64,000 nucleotides of DNA from Bolinopsis microptera (Eukaryota; Ctenophora; Tentaculata; Lobata; Bolinopsidae). The position numbers and the translations under genes are program-made. Numbering within the stretch: the first letter of the stretch is position 1; every line of letters starts with the position of its first letter. Where the stretch lies: assembly GCF_026151205.1 (NCBI RefSeq), contig NC_087080.1, positions 12,905,337 through 12,969,336 of the forward strand. Direction: 5' to 3'. This document shows, in pieces, positions 31,489 through 43,300 of the stretch. The notes beneath the pieces are model-generated. The model saw only the letters and a program-made list of their open reading frames with translations. It did not search any database and was not told the origin of the DNA.

Positions 31489-31811
31489 ATTAAATTTTGT
31501 AATGTTGTTTTTATTCATGATTAATATTGGATAAATTATTACCTTTAAATTTGATGGAGAAATAGTTATTTTTCCATGTAGTGTGATGATACTTTGTAGA
31601 CATTAGTGATGATGTTATGTCATAATTTTTACTTTACTTTACTTTTACTTTAATTATATACTGTTTGACATTTTCTCAATTTTTCCATTACTAACAACTA
31701 AACATAACAGTAGTAGTAGTAGTAAATCTTTCAGAGTACGAAATATCTCTTTAAAAGAGCATCCTAGGCACCTTATAGATATCAAAACGCATAAAAAAGA
31801 AAACAAAAACA
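31489..31811. other. LINE D 3' end abutting the LINE F1 3' end
   Basis: LINE D 3' UTR to about 31650, then a minus-oriented 3' UTR with a short (AGT)n microsatellite at 31711-31724. The 24-bp inverted copy of the LINE D left flank is at 31650-31673. Confidence 0.55.
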
Positions 31812-32547
31812 TCAACCATCTTCTAACTTCTTCCACTCCTCCCTATCTAAAGCTAAAAATCTAAGGTCTTCGAAATCAGTCAAATTCTTAAGTCTAATAT
31901 CAAGATTTCTACTAGTCAAGTCTTTTCTAATGACATCTAATAAGTTTAAACATGGTCTACCCCGTCTCCCTTCCATAAAAATATCACAATTTATAGCAAA
32001 TAACATTGATTGACGATGTCAATCCGTCGAGATCGTTGCTCTGCGAAGCGATCGTCGATGCGAAGCAAGAATGCTAGTTTGCGCGGCGCGTCGAAGCGGC
32101 GAAGTCCTCCAACAAATAACATAGAGGTGTATGCTGGTGAGTCTTCCTGTCCTCTTAAGATATGTCCTAACATTCTCCATCGAAACTTAGAGACTCTCAC
32201 AGACAAGGGAGTGACATAACAACGAGCATAGAGTGCCTCATTAGAAATAACCCCAGTAGGCCATCTGTCCATCTGATGTTGAGGATTCTTCGGAGGTGTT
32301 TGCGATGAGCAATATCAAGTTCATTCAACGAAGCTAGTGTTGTAGCCCAGGAGTTGCAGTTGTAGAGTAAAATAGAGACTGCTTGTGCCTCGTAGATTTT
32401 GATCTTCCTTTGGACTGAAATCTTGCTCTTCATCCAAACTTTCTGAAATTTACTAAAGGCAACATTACCAAGGAATATTCGATTCTTGATATCCTTAACA
32501 GTGCACATCAACGATCCTAAAGTTTTGTTAGAGCGCCACTCTAACAT
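31812..32547 (-). pseudogene. RTE-like LINE F1, C-terminal fragment
   Basis: Minus-strand pieces encode the region after the RT: NKTLGSLMCTVKDIKNRIFL, SILLYNCNSWATT, LDIAHRKHLRRILNIRW, RWRMLGHILRG and MEGRRGRPCLNLL, typical of RTE-type LINEs. The frame is broken by a 106-bp insertion at 32007-32112 and by its 5' truncation. Related to LINE F2 and LINE E. Confidence 0.8.
32007..32112. mobile_element. 106-bp GC-rich insertion with 10-bp target duplication
   Basis: Flanked by CAAATAACAT on both sides (31997-32006 and 32113-32122) and interrupting a LINE reading frame that resumes exactly after it. Begins TGATTGACGATGTCAAT; the 14-mer TTGACGATGTCAAT recurs inverted at about 33152-33165. A 9-10-bp duplication suits Mutator-like elements. 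Confidence 0.7.
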
Positions 32548-33164
32548 ACTCTAAACATAACAGTAGAAACCAAAAATTATTGATTGATAGTCTAATACTC
32601 GATTCTCTCAATACACTAGCTGATATACAATTATAGGTGAAAAACAAAACACAAAAGCGAATGAGCCATAGATCAGCAATTAGCTGGGTATATCTTTTAC
32701 AAACAATAGTTATATATTCAAACAATATACACATAATATAGCAATGACCTTATATAAAAATTCAATATAAAAATTCAATATAAAAATTCGATATAAAAAT
32801 TCAATATAAAAATTCAATATAAAAATTCAATATAAAAATTCAAAATAAAAATTTTATAAATAAATCTTAATAAATTTTATAAAAACCCTCTAAGCTCTAG
32901 ACCTAAGTAGTAAAAGAAGCCAATTCACTTTGCTGCATATATGATATAGGTGCTCAGTGTAAAAACCCATTTTGTCAATAACAAATATTAATAGTTTTAT
33001 ACCCTTAGCAGTTGTAACGCGATGCGTTACTGTGCCGCGCCGCGCACTCAATGAGGCTTCTCACAGCGACAGTAACGGGAATTTCAGTTTTCCAACTCGC
33101 TAGATCGCGCGGCGAGATGCGCTACTGTGCCTCACCGTGCTGCGATGAATTGACATCGTCAAAG
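32548..33164. other. AT-rich spacer with a 13-bp microsatellite
   Basis: Holds about eight tandem copies of AAAAATTCAATAT at 32751-32855. It is followed by a GC-rich stretch (33010-33165) with GCGCGCCGC-like words related to the 106-bp insertion. No gene. Confidence 0.7.
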
Positions 33165-34368
33165 TAAAGTAAAGTAAAATTTATGACATCACATCATCAC
33201 ATATGTTTACAAAATATCATCGCACTATGTGAAAAAATATATAATAAGTATTTCCCCACCAACATTAATTATTTATCAAATTATTATCATTATAAAACAG
33301 GATCTTACTGACAAAAATGATTCTTAAAAATATCTTAATGCGGTAAACTGTACCCTTGAAAAAGATTTTCCCAACATCTGTTGCATGCAGCTTATCTCTA
33401 ATTTCGTTCAATTCATGCAAGTTGTCCATTTGCAAATTTCTACTACTTAAATCACTTCTTAAAACCGATCACAAGTTCATTCTAGGTCTCCCCAATCTAC
33501 CAATGAATAAATTATCTGATTCAATTGCAAAAGAGAGAGCCGTTTGGACTGGAGTGTTCTCCATACTCCTGAGAATGTGTCCAAACATCTTCCACCGCTG
33601 GTGTTCAATACGCTTGGATAACTTTTCAACGTTGTACCGTTCATACAATGCATTGTTGCTTATCATACCTTTAGGCCATTTGATGTTTAAAATGGACCTG
33701 AGGTGTCTACGATGGAGTGTGTCCATTTTCTCCATGGTTGCTTTCTTAGGACTCCAACTATTTGAGTTGTAAATCAATACAGATACAACTTGAGCATCGT
33801 ATAACCTCAGCTTTCTTTCAAGGGAAATTTTCTTACCGGACAACCATACTTTTCCAAAGTTCTTAAAAACAATCTCAGCTAGGATTATCCTTCTTTGAAT
33901 GTCCTTCTCAGTGCAGAGTAAGGAACCTAGTGACTTGTTACTTCGCCATGGTTCGTTATTAGCTAATGGCTGACTGTTTGTGTCTTTATCAGATTTTTTC
34001 GCCAGGTAGAAGGTACTGAATTCAGTTTTACTTTCATTTACTTGGAGGTCCCAGTCTTTGAGAATCTCCTTCACTGTAGGAAGGAAAATTCTCAGTTTCT
34101 CGATGTCCTCGTCAGCAAAGTCACAATCGTCTGAATATTCCCTCTCAGTTGGAAAACCTAGTTCTGATACTGGTGGGTTTGGTCTCCCGGATACAGCTCT
34201 GAGGTGGTGTAAGGCTGCTGCAAGAATAAGTGTGAATAGCTTTCCAGATAAACTGTCACCTTGAAAGGCTCCGAGTAAACTTTCAAACTCTTCTGACAGT
34301 GAGGAGTTAACACGAACTCTAAGGAGAGTATTCGATAGATGGTATTTTCTAAGATTATCAAGTACCAC
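33165..34368 (-). pseudogene. RTE-like LINE F2, RT and C-terminal part
   Basis: A 299-codon minus-strand frame (34368-33469) with GAFQGDSLSGKLFT (RT motif 4), catalytic EYSDDCDF, LQVNESKTEFSTFY, YNSNSWSPKKA, RRHLRSILNIKW, RWKMFGHILRS and LGRPRMNL. The 3' UTR ends at about 33165 in a TTTAC-type tail. The upstream part of the same LINE is at 35199-35515 (SRAFDTVKRDTIINVLKDAG), separated by 830 bp of later insertions. Confidence 0.82.
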
Positions 34369-34399
34369 TGCCCATACTCCCTTTATGAGGCTATCAACA

Positions 34400-34488
34400 T
34401 TTCAAACCGTGCAACGAGTCTCATGGTTATTCTCCTAAATAAATCAAATACCTTTTTGTTTAATGCAGCCAAGCTTTGGAACGCTGTT

Positions 34489-34525
<37 letters not shown>

Positions 34526-34650
34526 CTTCAAGCAATTGCTTAGAAACGTCCATTAGCTTGATAAAACTGAGAACAAAAGCACTATTAATACAAGCACAGG
34601 CAGCTGACTTAAAAGATACTTGGACTCCAAACAATTTTAAATTGCAGTAA
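34400..34650 (+). pseudogene. LINE C-terminal fragment with an expanded A-run
   Basis: Encodes TFLFNAAKLWNAV, then a run of about 28 A (34491-34519), then SLIKLRTKALLIQAQAADL and PNNFKLQ before a stop, the usual ending of a LINE ORF2. The A-run reads as polylysine and is probably slippage expansion. Confidence 0.6.
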
Positions 34651-34932
34651 TCAAGTCTAATTGCAGCGGCGCACACTTACTATTACTATCATGATTGTAC
34701 TATAGACAGAAAATCTTTCAAATCGATTTTGGGCGCTTTTTAACCATTTGTTGTAATGTTTTTAGATACTAAATATCTAAATTTATAAAATTTTTTATCG
34801 GAATAAATTAATTGATTGATATTTAATAATTTATTCGGTAGGTTTATCTGGTATTGATATTGATTATATTGATATTGTTATTATTGAACGAAGCTAACTC
34901 TAGACATAGTTAATACTACTTCTTTTAAGAAA
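34651..34932. other. Spacer, no gene seen
   Basis: AT-rich, non-coding on both strands. Confidence 0.4.
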
Positions 34933-35116
34933 GGGACTTGGAGTATAAACGACCAAGTTTGCATAAATTTCTATCCAACCAAGAACTCAGGAGGCAAAGG
35001 TGGGTGCGTAAACTTTTGGTCTGCACTCTCCGATCCTGTATCACCCTGGATTCTTCTCGACGTATCTTTGTAAAAGGTATATACCTTCTAGTCAATCTCT
35101 TGCTACTCCAAGTCCC
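34933..35116. mobile_element. 184-bp MITE
   Basis: Ends are 13-bp inverted repeats GGGACTTGGAGTA (34933-34945) and TACTCCAAGTCCC (35104-35116). The short interior is non-coding; the 60-codon open frame inside is incidental. Target duplication not clear. Confidence 0.7.
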
Positions 35117-35198
35117 CTAAGATATCTGATCTAAAGTTCGTGCTAGTTATATATATAGAAAATATATTTTTGTCTGCTTTAATTGATACTAAATAAAA

Positions 35199-35515
35199 TT
35201 GTTGTTTTCTTGAAATTGTTGTTTTCTTGATTGAACTAAGCGAATGTTGTCCTCCGAACAACCAGCATCCTTCAAAACATTGATGATAGTATCCCTTTTT
35301 ACGGTATCAAAAGCTCTACTCATATCAATACCCATTTTGCTAAATGTCCATTTCTTCCTCATCACAACAGATATGAGCATTCTCTAAGCCCACACAATGT
35401 CAGAGCAGCTCCTACCTCTCTTGTAAGCACTCTGCCATGGCATGGTGTAGTTGTCAATTCTACTCTCAACCCGTTTTAAGGCAATTTGAGTGAGCGCGAG
35501 CATTTATCAAATACA
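35199..35515 (-). pseudogene. RTE-like LINE F2, upstream RT fragment
   Basis: Encodes GIDMSRAFDTVKRDTIINVL (RT motif with catalytic Asp) and DAGCSEDNIRLV on the minus strand, in the position expected just before the F2 fragment at 34368. The two were one element before the intervening insertions. Confidence 0.7.
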
Positions 35516-35569
35516 ATATTTAAAAACAATTTTATCAAAAACATTATCCTATTTTAAAAACTTTCCAGT

Positions 35570-36192
35570 GGAATAAAGATTTATAAAACGCTTCTTTGCC
35601 ACATAAGGATGGAACCAAAGATAATTGTTATGTTTCTCTTTATTGGTAATCTTGTTTTGCTCTTATGAGTGGGTCAATCATTTATTTTTAATTCTCTTTA
35701 TTACTGACATAATTGGCTCCCTCAATTCTTATTAAAACTTCATTAGAAACATTCCAAAAAAAGCAATCATTTGTAATACTTATAGAAATCATATCTATCT
35801 TATATCCTTCTAATTTAATTTTAAAACCCAAAACTGTCACAGAGTTCTTGACATCCGGAGGGAGTTTGTTCCAATATGGAATAACTCGCTCCGGGAGAAA
35901 GGACTTCTGGATATTCTTGACCTTTGTCACACTTTTACTACATATATTGGATGAAACCAGATTAAGAAATGATCTGCTTAGTCTGAACAAGTCTGAACCA
36001 TAATCAGTCATACCATTAATTACCTTAAAAGCTTCAATAAGGTCCCCACGTATTCGCCGCTCTGCCAGCGTTGTCAAATTGAGGATATCCAGTCTACGGC
36101 TGTAAGGAAGAGTACCCACCTCATCAATCAGACAGGTAAACCGCCTCTGGACGCTCTCCAGCTCCAAAACAGTCCCCCAACTTCCATCAGCC
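35570..36192 (-). pseudogene. LINE D, 5'-truncated copy
   Basis: Matches the last 180 codons of LINE D ORF2: LESVQRRFTCLIDEVGTLPY, VIPYWNKLPPDVKN, FFWNVSNEVLIRIEG. After an internal ~50-bp duplication and frame change it gives YLWFHPYVAKKRF. The 5' truncation is at about 36192. Confidence 0.9.
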
Positions 36193-36610
36193 GCAGGTGG
36201 ATTTCAAGTTAAAATTGTCCTTTTCAGACTTTTTTTAACCAAAAAGTCAGTCATGGAAGATCAGATTGATTTGATGCTTGACATGAAATTGTTCTTTGAA
36301 TTCTGGCGCAGTTTTTGATGCCCTAAAAAATGTTTTTACTCATTTATCTTCAGATCTATTTGACCTCAAAGCCAAACAACAAATTTAGGCACTTTTTTCG
36401 TTTTTCATATTTACTGATTTTTCTAAAATTTTGATAGGAATGTGCTAGTGACTTTTTGAAGGGCGCAAAATAACCGCAACTAGCACATTTATATATGAGT
36501 TATGAACAACAAAACACCCTAAAATACTTCCCTTTGAAGTTATGGGAGAAAATGTGATTTTTTGGCTTTGCAGATAAAAAATAACCGACAAGAAATCTGA
36601 AGAAATCTAA
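36193..36610. other. Spacer, no gene seen
   Basis: Non-coding, AT-rich. Confidence 0.4.
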
Positions 36611-36835
36611 ATGTACAGCGTACCACACATGGTACATCACACCTGACAGAAGCAAGGAGGAGAGAGCAGCTTATCAGAAACTTGTAAAGGAAATGATCAC
36701 TGCTCAGCCAACAAAGTATCATTATATTAGAGACGGCAAGATTTTCAGTGTAGATAAGGTTAAGGTGTCAAATTCAGTGTTTTTGCTATCTATATTTAAT
36801 TACTTTGATTTAAATGTATGGCTGATGCATGTATT
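36611..36835 (+). pseudogene. LINE ORF1 C-terminal fragment
   Basis: One frame reads WYITPDRSKEERAAYQKL then ITAQPTKYHYIRDGKIF, resembling the C-terminal domain of LINE ORF1 proteins (R/K-rich helix followed by YxIRDGKI). No start and no upstream domain. Alternatively a chance frame; the motif is the main support. Confidence 0.5.
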
Positions 36836-37238
36836 TGTTGATTTCGGCCGATAACGAGGAACGTTTAATTGTGAGTTATAAACTGCAACCGTGATTGTAA
36901 CTCAAGTATGTGGTGACTTGTGGAGCACACATCGCTGAATAGCAATCGCGAAGCAGGTCTCATCAAGGCTAGGTATATCTAGGGTTTTATTTTTCTGAGG
37001 ACGCTTTGCCAGTAGTTTTACTTTTTATGTTTTGTGCTACGGTACAGTGTTTCAATTTTTGGATATAGTGCTATGTTCTATTACAGATATCCATATCTAT
37101 CTAATTCTAATGTAATATTTCAATATTATAGTAAACATTAACCATTGCACGAAAAGCTGGTCCCCAAACAAACATACTACCATATAAATTGACATGAATG
37201 TAAATACCTAGCCTATCAAACAGATTTAAATAGGCATT
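36836..37238. promoter_or_regulatory. Upstream region of the peroxiredoxin gene
   Basis: No TATA box can be assigned. An acceptor-like CAG ends at 37223, sixteen bases before the start codon, so a non-coding first exon or leader may be joined here. Confidence 0.35.
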
Positions 37239-38819
37239 ATGGCCAAAGCATTTGTCACCAAGCCTGCTCCTGAATTCGATGTGGCTGCCCTTCTTCCCTC
37301 TGAAGAATTTGAGAACGTGAAGCTATCTGAATACAAAGGTTAGTAACTTGAAGACTGCAATTTTATTCCCTATAAACTTTGTACCTGTATTGAAGACATT
37401 TCACAATGATTATTGATTGAAGTTGTAAAAAACGTTTTTCTCAGGCAAATATGTGGTCTTATTCTTCTACCCAATGGACTTGTGAGTAAAATGTTTCAAA
37501 AGATCATGAGTAGATAATGGTATTTTCATTTCCCTGTTTATGTCAGGTAGAATTAAGAATATTGGAAATTCCGTTGGATAATGACATTTGTATGGACAAA
37601 ATCGTGATAGATATTATAAATTGTACAGATTTTTACATTTTTACATTATTCATGGATAACAATTATGCCTCTCAACAGTACGTTCGTTTGCCCCACGGAG
37701 ATTATAGCATTTAGTGACCGTATTGAAGAGTTCAAGAAGTTGGATTGTGCAGTCTTGGCTGCCAGCTGTGACTCTGTATATAGCCACTATGCTTGGTTAG
37801 TGAATTTATTTCGTGTGCTACTTCTAACTTTCAATTCAAACTATTCGTCAGTGTTTGCATGTTTGTCCAAAGAACAATAGGCATGTATATTATTTTGATA
37901 CATAACATAAGTGTTGATGATTAATGAGATATTTACTAGAATTGTGTCTCCAGGTGTTGTTACAACCTATTCACTACCTATATATTATAACAGGTGTGAC
38001 CAGTCCCGCAAAGCTGGGGGACTAGGTAAGATGAACATTCCCCTGCTTGCTGATGTGACACACTCGCTCAGCAAGGACTACGGGGTCTACTTGGAGGGTG
38101 AGGGATGCTCTCTCAGGTCAGCTTATTATATGAAACTGACTTGATAACATGCAATGTAGTTCAAGAGTTGTAGTTCGAATGTATTATACCGGATCCAAAC
38201 ATAGAAAGTCAACTTGTTGCTACTGTTGTTTAATATTTATTATCCTGTTCCACTGCGCTCTAGTTTAGAACCAAGGGTTTCTACCCCTGCTGAACCATAC
38301 ATACCATGACAATGTACATATTCAGTTGCTTAAACATAGCACATACAAGCCCACCCTTGGCAAGGCCACCCTTGGCTTTTAATGGACAAATAAATACGAG
38401 TTTTATTGACCCAATCCTCGCCGTCCATTAACAATCTAATTATACGCTATAAGGTAGTCCACACATTTACATTAAGGTACCAGCATCTTGGTTTGTGGTG
38501 TTTATTGTGCACTACAGTACCCAACATTCAGCCTCTTACAATGTCCGCTATTTTCTGCCGTGGCAAATTATCGTCTTCATAGAATACAGTCAGAGTACGC
38601 ACAGTTCGGCCAGCTAAAAAACAGTTCATTATTTAATAAAATGCCGTCTTGAAATTAACTCCTTCTATTAATTCAGGGGTCTGTTTATCATCGACGGTAA
38701 TGGTATCCTGAGACAGTCCACTATTAACGATTTGCCAGTAGGACGATCTGTTGATGAGACTCTGCGATTGGTTCAAGCCTTCCAGTTCACTGACAAATAC
38801 GGGGAAGTGTGTCCTGCAG
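37239..38819 (+). CDS. Typical 2-Cys peroxiredoxin, exons 1-5
   Basis: Exons 37239-37338, 37445-37481, 37679-37795, 37994-38116 and 38677-38819, each bounded by GT/AG; with exon 6 (51977-52053) they total 597 nt, exactly 198 codons plus stop, the length of PRDX2. Exon 1 gives [15 protein letters not shown]. Exons 2-3 give [18 protein letters not shown] with the peroxidatic Cys in FVCP. Exon 4 has [13 protein letters not shown]. Exon 5 has [33 protein letters not shown] and the resolving Cys in GEVCPAG. The GGLG and C-terminal YF motifs of hyperoxidation-sensitive eukaryotic enzymes are both present. The enzyme reduces hydrogen peroxide with thioredoxin, as an obligate homodimer, probably cytosolic since no targeting sequence is seen. 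Introns 1-4 are 106-560 bp; intron 5 is 13,157 bp and holds another gene. Confidence 0.95.
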
Positions 38820-39639
38820 GTACGTGGAACTTATAACAGCTCAATTGGGTTAATTACTTAAATAAATAAAGTTACCCTTAAAAATATAGTTACTTAAATA
38901 AATATAGTTACCTATATAAATATATGTATACTCCTTCTGTAACAGCCAGACAACCTCCGTGAAATAAATAGATCATTAGTGGTGTAATTAGTTTATATTA
39001 TCTATTACCGACTGAGAAGTAGTCGTAGTTGTCATTAAAGAGATTAAGTAACATCTTAACTTGATGAACTATTGTCACCTGGCCAACCGGCATTCGGCAA
39101 CCCCCCTAACATGAACAGTTAACATTACACAAGCCATGTTAGGGAAAGATAACACCGACTTCCGTAACAGTTAACTTTAAAGATATGTACAATAATGTAA
39201 TTTATCGCGCCAGCGTGATACGTTAAAGATACCAGCACCTCAGTACGCCCCCTAATGACATTAGTTATCCTCAATGTGACCACGTACTCCGAATCAGACC
39301 ACATCACATGAGCTGATTTCGTTTGCTCGTCATGCTGGGTCATTTTATGAAGTGGGTGTACCACTATCTGATTACATGGCGAGGAGAGCTAGAGAGAGAG
39401 AAGGAGTATCAAGTAATTGTTAAGTTAGCTGACACAGAACAATCAGTACTCAGTATCCCGCACAACACATTACTGGGCGTGAGAGGTTCAGCCGCATTTG
39501 CTGCTCAACGAAATGCGGCAAAATGCGGCAGATCCCCTCCCGTGCTTGCACCAAAGCTTCTTGCTCACAGCCACAGAACAATACTAGCATGTTTTAGAGG
39601 AAATTAGTCTACTAATATTATTAAAATATTATTAAAATA
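38820..39639 (+). other. Peroxiredoxin intron 5, first part
   Basis: Begins GTACGT. No coding features; minor AT-rich repeats (ATAAATATAGTTAC near 38867-38927). Confidence 0.6.
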
Positions 39640-40394
39640 CAGGGTGGGCCAAAAGTCAGTGTGCAAACGTTGGGTCTTATACCTCCGCCGTGTTTTATAT
39701 TTGAGAGCTGTTGCTTTGCAAATGGCATACTGTACTTACTGGTTCGAGGATTCCGTCGTCAAAATTTGAAAATTCGAATATTTTAGACCACGCCCATTCA
39801 ATATTAAAACACCTATATTGTTTTCTCTGAACATGCTGAACGCCTAATATTTTCAGAGACGGTAGATTATCAAATGTTGCATATGATCTGAAAACATGAG
39901 GCAAAACAAATTAGAAATGACGAAGTTATCAAGCATTTTGTGTATCTCGTTAACAAAATTGACTGGGTGATTATGTGACACCGTGACACGACACCTTAAT
40001 TGGGCACCCTTAACAATTCCCATAATGTTTAACGGGGTAGTTAACGGGGTCACCTTATCACGTGATTAGGTAAACCAATCACCTGATCACACGTAATGAA
40101 TAAACTCGTTATGCTTCATATCTCGGTCATCTGAGAAGCTCTTTCAGGACAAACGTAATTCGAATGGCCAAACACAATTCAATAACATTTAGCTTGATCC
40201 GACTATCCAAACCATCAAATAAATGTGAAAATGAACCTCCATTTGAAAAAAATGAACGCGAATATTTTTCGAGTTGACAAATTCCTCGAACCAGTGGTGG
40301 TACTAAGTCATACCAGAAGGAAGTATTTCAATTGGGCACTCAGTGACTGAGCTATTAAGGCCAACGTTTGCACACTGACTTTTGGCCCACCCTG
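39640..40394. mobile_element. Mariner-like non-autonomous element, complete copy
   Basis: Termini CAGGGTGGGCCAAAAGTCAG and its reverse complement, flanked by TA on both sides (39638-39639, 40395-40396). 755 bp, no transposase. The related truncated copy is at 5356-6013, which matches it in reverse. It sits inside peroxiredoxin intron 5. Confidence 0.93.
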
Positions 40395-41462
40395 TATTAT
40401 TATATATACAATATGTTATCCATAGTCAATGAGGGATATCCTGCCTCCTGGAGCCATGCTCACTATCACTAATCACAGTTACATTATATATCTAGACGGT
40501 TATTATGATTATGTTATGGTAATAATTATATTATAATTAGGTTATAATGACCTTATAAGGCTTACTCAACAACCAGTTCTCAGTGAAGACTGTCACCACA
40601 TTTCTCCTTCTAGCCCGTGACCTGTGTACCCAAGTTATTTGTAGATATAATAATGTATAACTGAACAATGATCCTGATAATTATGTGTGATTAATAATTA
40701 TGTGTACAGTCTCACAAGATGTCTAGAGAGTTGTCTCGCCAGGGTGCAGTATTAATTATATCCCACCAGTCTTGTTACATCTGGAGTTGTAGGTGATTAC
40801 ACGGTGAAATGGAGTATCTGATAATAACGAGGAACCCTATCCTCAATTTACAAGGCTTCTCCAGGGAATGCAAAACGGTGCGGTAAACCCTGATATCCGC
40901 TTAGTCGAGAGGTGCTGTTTCGTGTTCGCATAATATTTAGTTCACATTTAAAACTATGACTTGTGGAAATACAGACTGTCTGACAAATAGGGCAGACTAA
41001 AGTTTGACTACACACTGCACAGTGTATACTGAATACTGATTACTGTAAACTTGTTTGTGCGGATTATTGGCTAGATGTTGTGTACAATATGTCTACACGA
41101 ATGATCTGTACTCTGTAGTCCGTGCTAATTTACATCGGTCTTGTCTGGCGATTCAGTGTGGCTCCAACATGCGGTGGGGAGTGTGAGAATTACTGAGGTG
41201 TGATTACTGAGGTGTGATTATAGGAGGTGTGATAAAGGCTGTATTGTAGGTGTGATTTGGACTGTATTGTTTGTATGTGCCTTGTGAACATATAACTTAA
41301 AGGATTTCTATCAAATATTATCTTTCAAATATTCTGTATTTTAAATATCGTAATATAATGAATGCTGAATAGTTGTTAAGATTTTATTAAAGATAAGGCA
41401 AATTGTTGTATTCTAGGAGAGCTCGAAAGGTCGCTTTCAGAATGGTTAGGAAATATTTAAAC
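40395..41462. other. Intron 5 spacer, no gene seen
   Basis: Non-coding; short direct repeats such as GAGGTGTGATTA near 41192-41233. Confidence 0.45.
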
Positions 41463-41830
41463 GGCCAGGTAGCGCAGTTGGTTAGAACGCCTGTCTTACA
41501 ATCGTTAGGTTGCGAGTTCGAAACCCACTGACTGCCTGGTCGTGGGGTGAGCGTCGTCGACGTTCAGCTAAGGATCATGAGTGGTCTATGCAGCCCCCCG
41601 GTCTACTCAGCCGAATACTCGAGAAATCGGGTGTGAGGGTTAAATGAGGAGCTGCACATTGCAGCAAAGTCTCGGACGAAGAAAGTATGGTACACACTAC
41701 CTTAACCGTCACTGGCCAAAAAGATCCTTCGGCTTCCTGTAATTGGCTGGTTGCACTTGTGTAACATTGTGGCTGTTGGAATACACCGAAGTAAAATAAG
41801 TGTCTAGATAAAAAAAAAAAAAAAAATTTA
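41463..41830 (+). mobile_element. tRNA-derived SINE
   Basis: The first 79 bases (41463-41541) resemble a tRNA. Acceptor strands GGCCAGG and CCTGGTC pair, an A box TAGCGCAGTTGG and a B box GAGTTCGAAACC drive RNA polymerase III, and the anticodon position reads TAC (Val-like). The T arm pairs poorly, so it is not a working tRNA. A unique body of about 270 bp and a poly-A tail (to about 41827) follow, and ATTTAAA flanks both sides as a probable target duplication. Confidence 0.88.
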
Positions 41831-41944
41831 AAACCTTTTTAAACCCTAGATACATATTTCAATCTCATCAAATCACTCCGATAGTCGATACACTATTCAC
41901 ATTGTGTATTCACATTACGTTAGACGAAAATAAACCAATATTAA

Positions 41945-42653
41945 GGGGGCAGGGGGGGGGGGGGTCTTCATGGAAATTTTCTCAAAATCGACTTTTTAGT
42001 TGTTTCTGATAGATGGAAGTGATATCTATCAGATGCTTTTAATCCGATAGAAAAATATTGCTCCTATCAGAAATTATCGCCGGTAGAAGGTCAGCGCTTG
42101 TGTGTAGTTGTATTGCGCGAGCGATTTTTGATCGCGTGCCCTGGAAATCGAGTCTAAAAATCTATCTCCTCCTACATTTTTTGAGCAATCACCCTCAAAC
42201 TTTCAGGATATGTTCTAGGGATCATTTAGAAGAGATTGTCCGGGCAAAATTTTGAGATAGGCCTTTAAACATTTTTTATTCGATTTTGAAAATCTTGGAC
42301 CTGGTTTTTTGACGATTTTTCGAGGTCCAAGATTTTTAAAATCGAATAAAAAATGTTTAAAGGCCTATCTCTTCTAAATGATCCCTAGAACATATCCTGA
42401 AAGTTTGAGGGTGATTGCTAAAAAAATGTAGGAGAAGATAGATTTTTAGACTCGATTTTCAGGGCACGCGATCAAAAATCGCTCGCGCAATACAATTACA
42501 CACAAGCGCTGACCTTTTACCGGCGATAATTTCGGCTAGGAACAATATTTTTCTATCGGATTAAAAGCATCTGATAGATATCACTCCCCTCTATCAGAAA
42601 CAACTAAAAAACCGATTTTGAGAAAATTTCCATGAAGACCCCCCCCTGCCCCC
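41945..42653. mobile_element. TTAA-flanked foldback element, copy 2
   Basis: Bounded by TTAA (41941-41944, 42654-42657) with termini GGGGGCAGGGGGG and CCCCCCCTGCCCCC. The two arms of about 340 bp are almost perfect inverted repeats, meeting near 42310. Same family as 6344-6994. Non-coding. Confidence 0.93.
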
Positions 42654-42657
42654 TTAA

Positions 42658-43300
42658 CCAGATTCCATTAAATCAATATTAACACAGCGCCTTCATGGCA
42701 GAGATGGAATGCGAGCTTTACTTACACATCAAGATGACGTGAGGATGCTAAATTCACTTATTGTATCATATTATTAGTGCTGAACTTATAACTATACATT
42801 ATTAGTTCTACTCGGTAAAATTATGGTGTTGCACTTCTCAGACCTAACGTGGCGAAAATCTACACAAAATCTACACAAATTTATGGCGAAAATTTGGTAG
42901 CTTTTCTCCTACATCCCATCCTGAGTGAATTGTAATCCAATATTCACGATATATCTCCAAATTAGATCATATCCTGATTTCATTAGTAAAACTAGGTTAT
43001 CCACACAAACCCGTTATAATGCGTTGAACGTATATTCTGATTGGTGTAAGTGAAGACGTATGATGTGTTGCTAGGTGACTCTACTTCTCTAACGTGATCA
43101 GAACAGTGGATTATTACGTGAAACATTCTAGAATAACCTGGAGGGAGATTATTTATTCTATTCTAGAACAAGGTGTTCTTCTATTGGGAGTCCTCTAAGA
43201 AGAGTTGATTAACTGCGGGATTAGAATGGGACTGTGGAATTGTGGTTACCGACCAAATTGGTTCTGCTGAAGATATCACTGGCTTAGCCGCCATTTTATT
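42658..43300. other. Intron 5 spacer, no gene seen
   Basis: Non-coding on both strands. Confidence 0.45.

Larger units (their letters stand above)
27469..31655 (+). mobile_element. LINE D, full-length two-ORF retrotransposon
   Basis: Contains the 41-nt leader (27469-27509), an almost absent 5' UTR (two bases before the ATG), intact ORF1, overlapping intact ORF2, and a 3' UTR ending in an irregular (TTTAC)n tail near 31630-31650. A truncated minus-strand copy lies at 35570-36192. No stop codons interrupt either frame, so this copy may be active. Confidence 0.88.

Noticed and set aside
37239-38819. Peroxiredoxin 6 (1-Cys)
   Set aside because: The resolving cysteine GEVCPAG and the C-terminal YF tail in exon 6 mark a typical 2-Cys enzyme, and FVCPTE is the 2-Cys active-site context.
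41463-41541. Functional tRNA-Val gene
   Set aside because: The T arm does not pair properly, and the sequence continues into a unique body, poly-A tail and target duplication; it is the head of a SINE.
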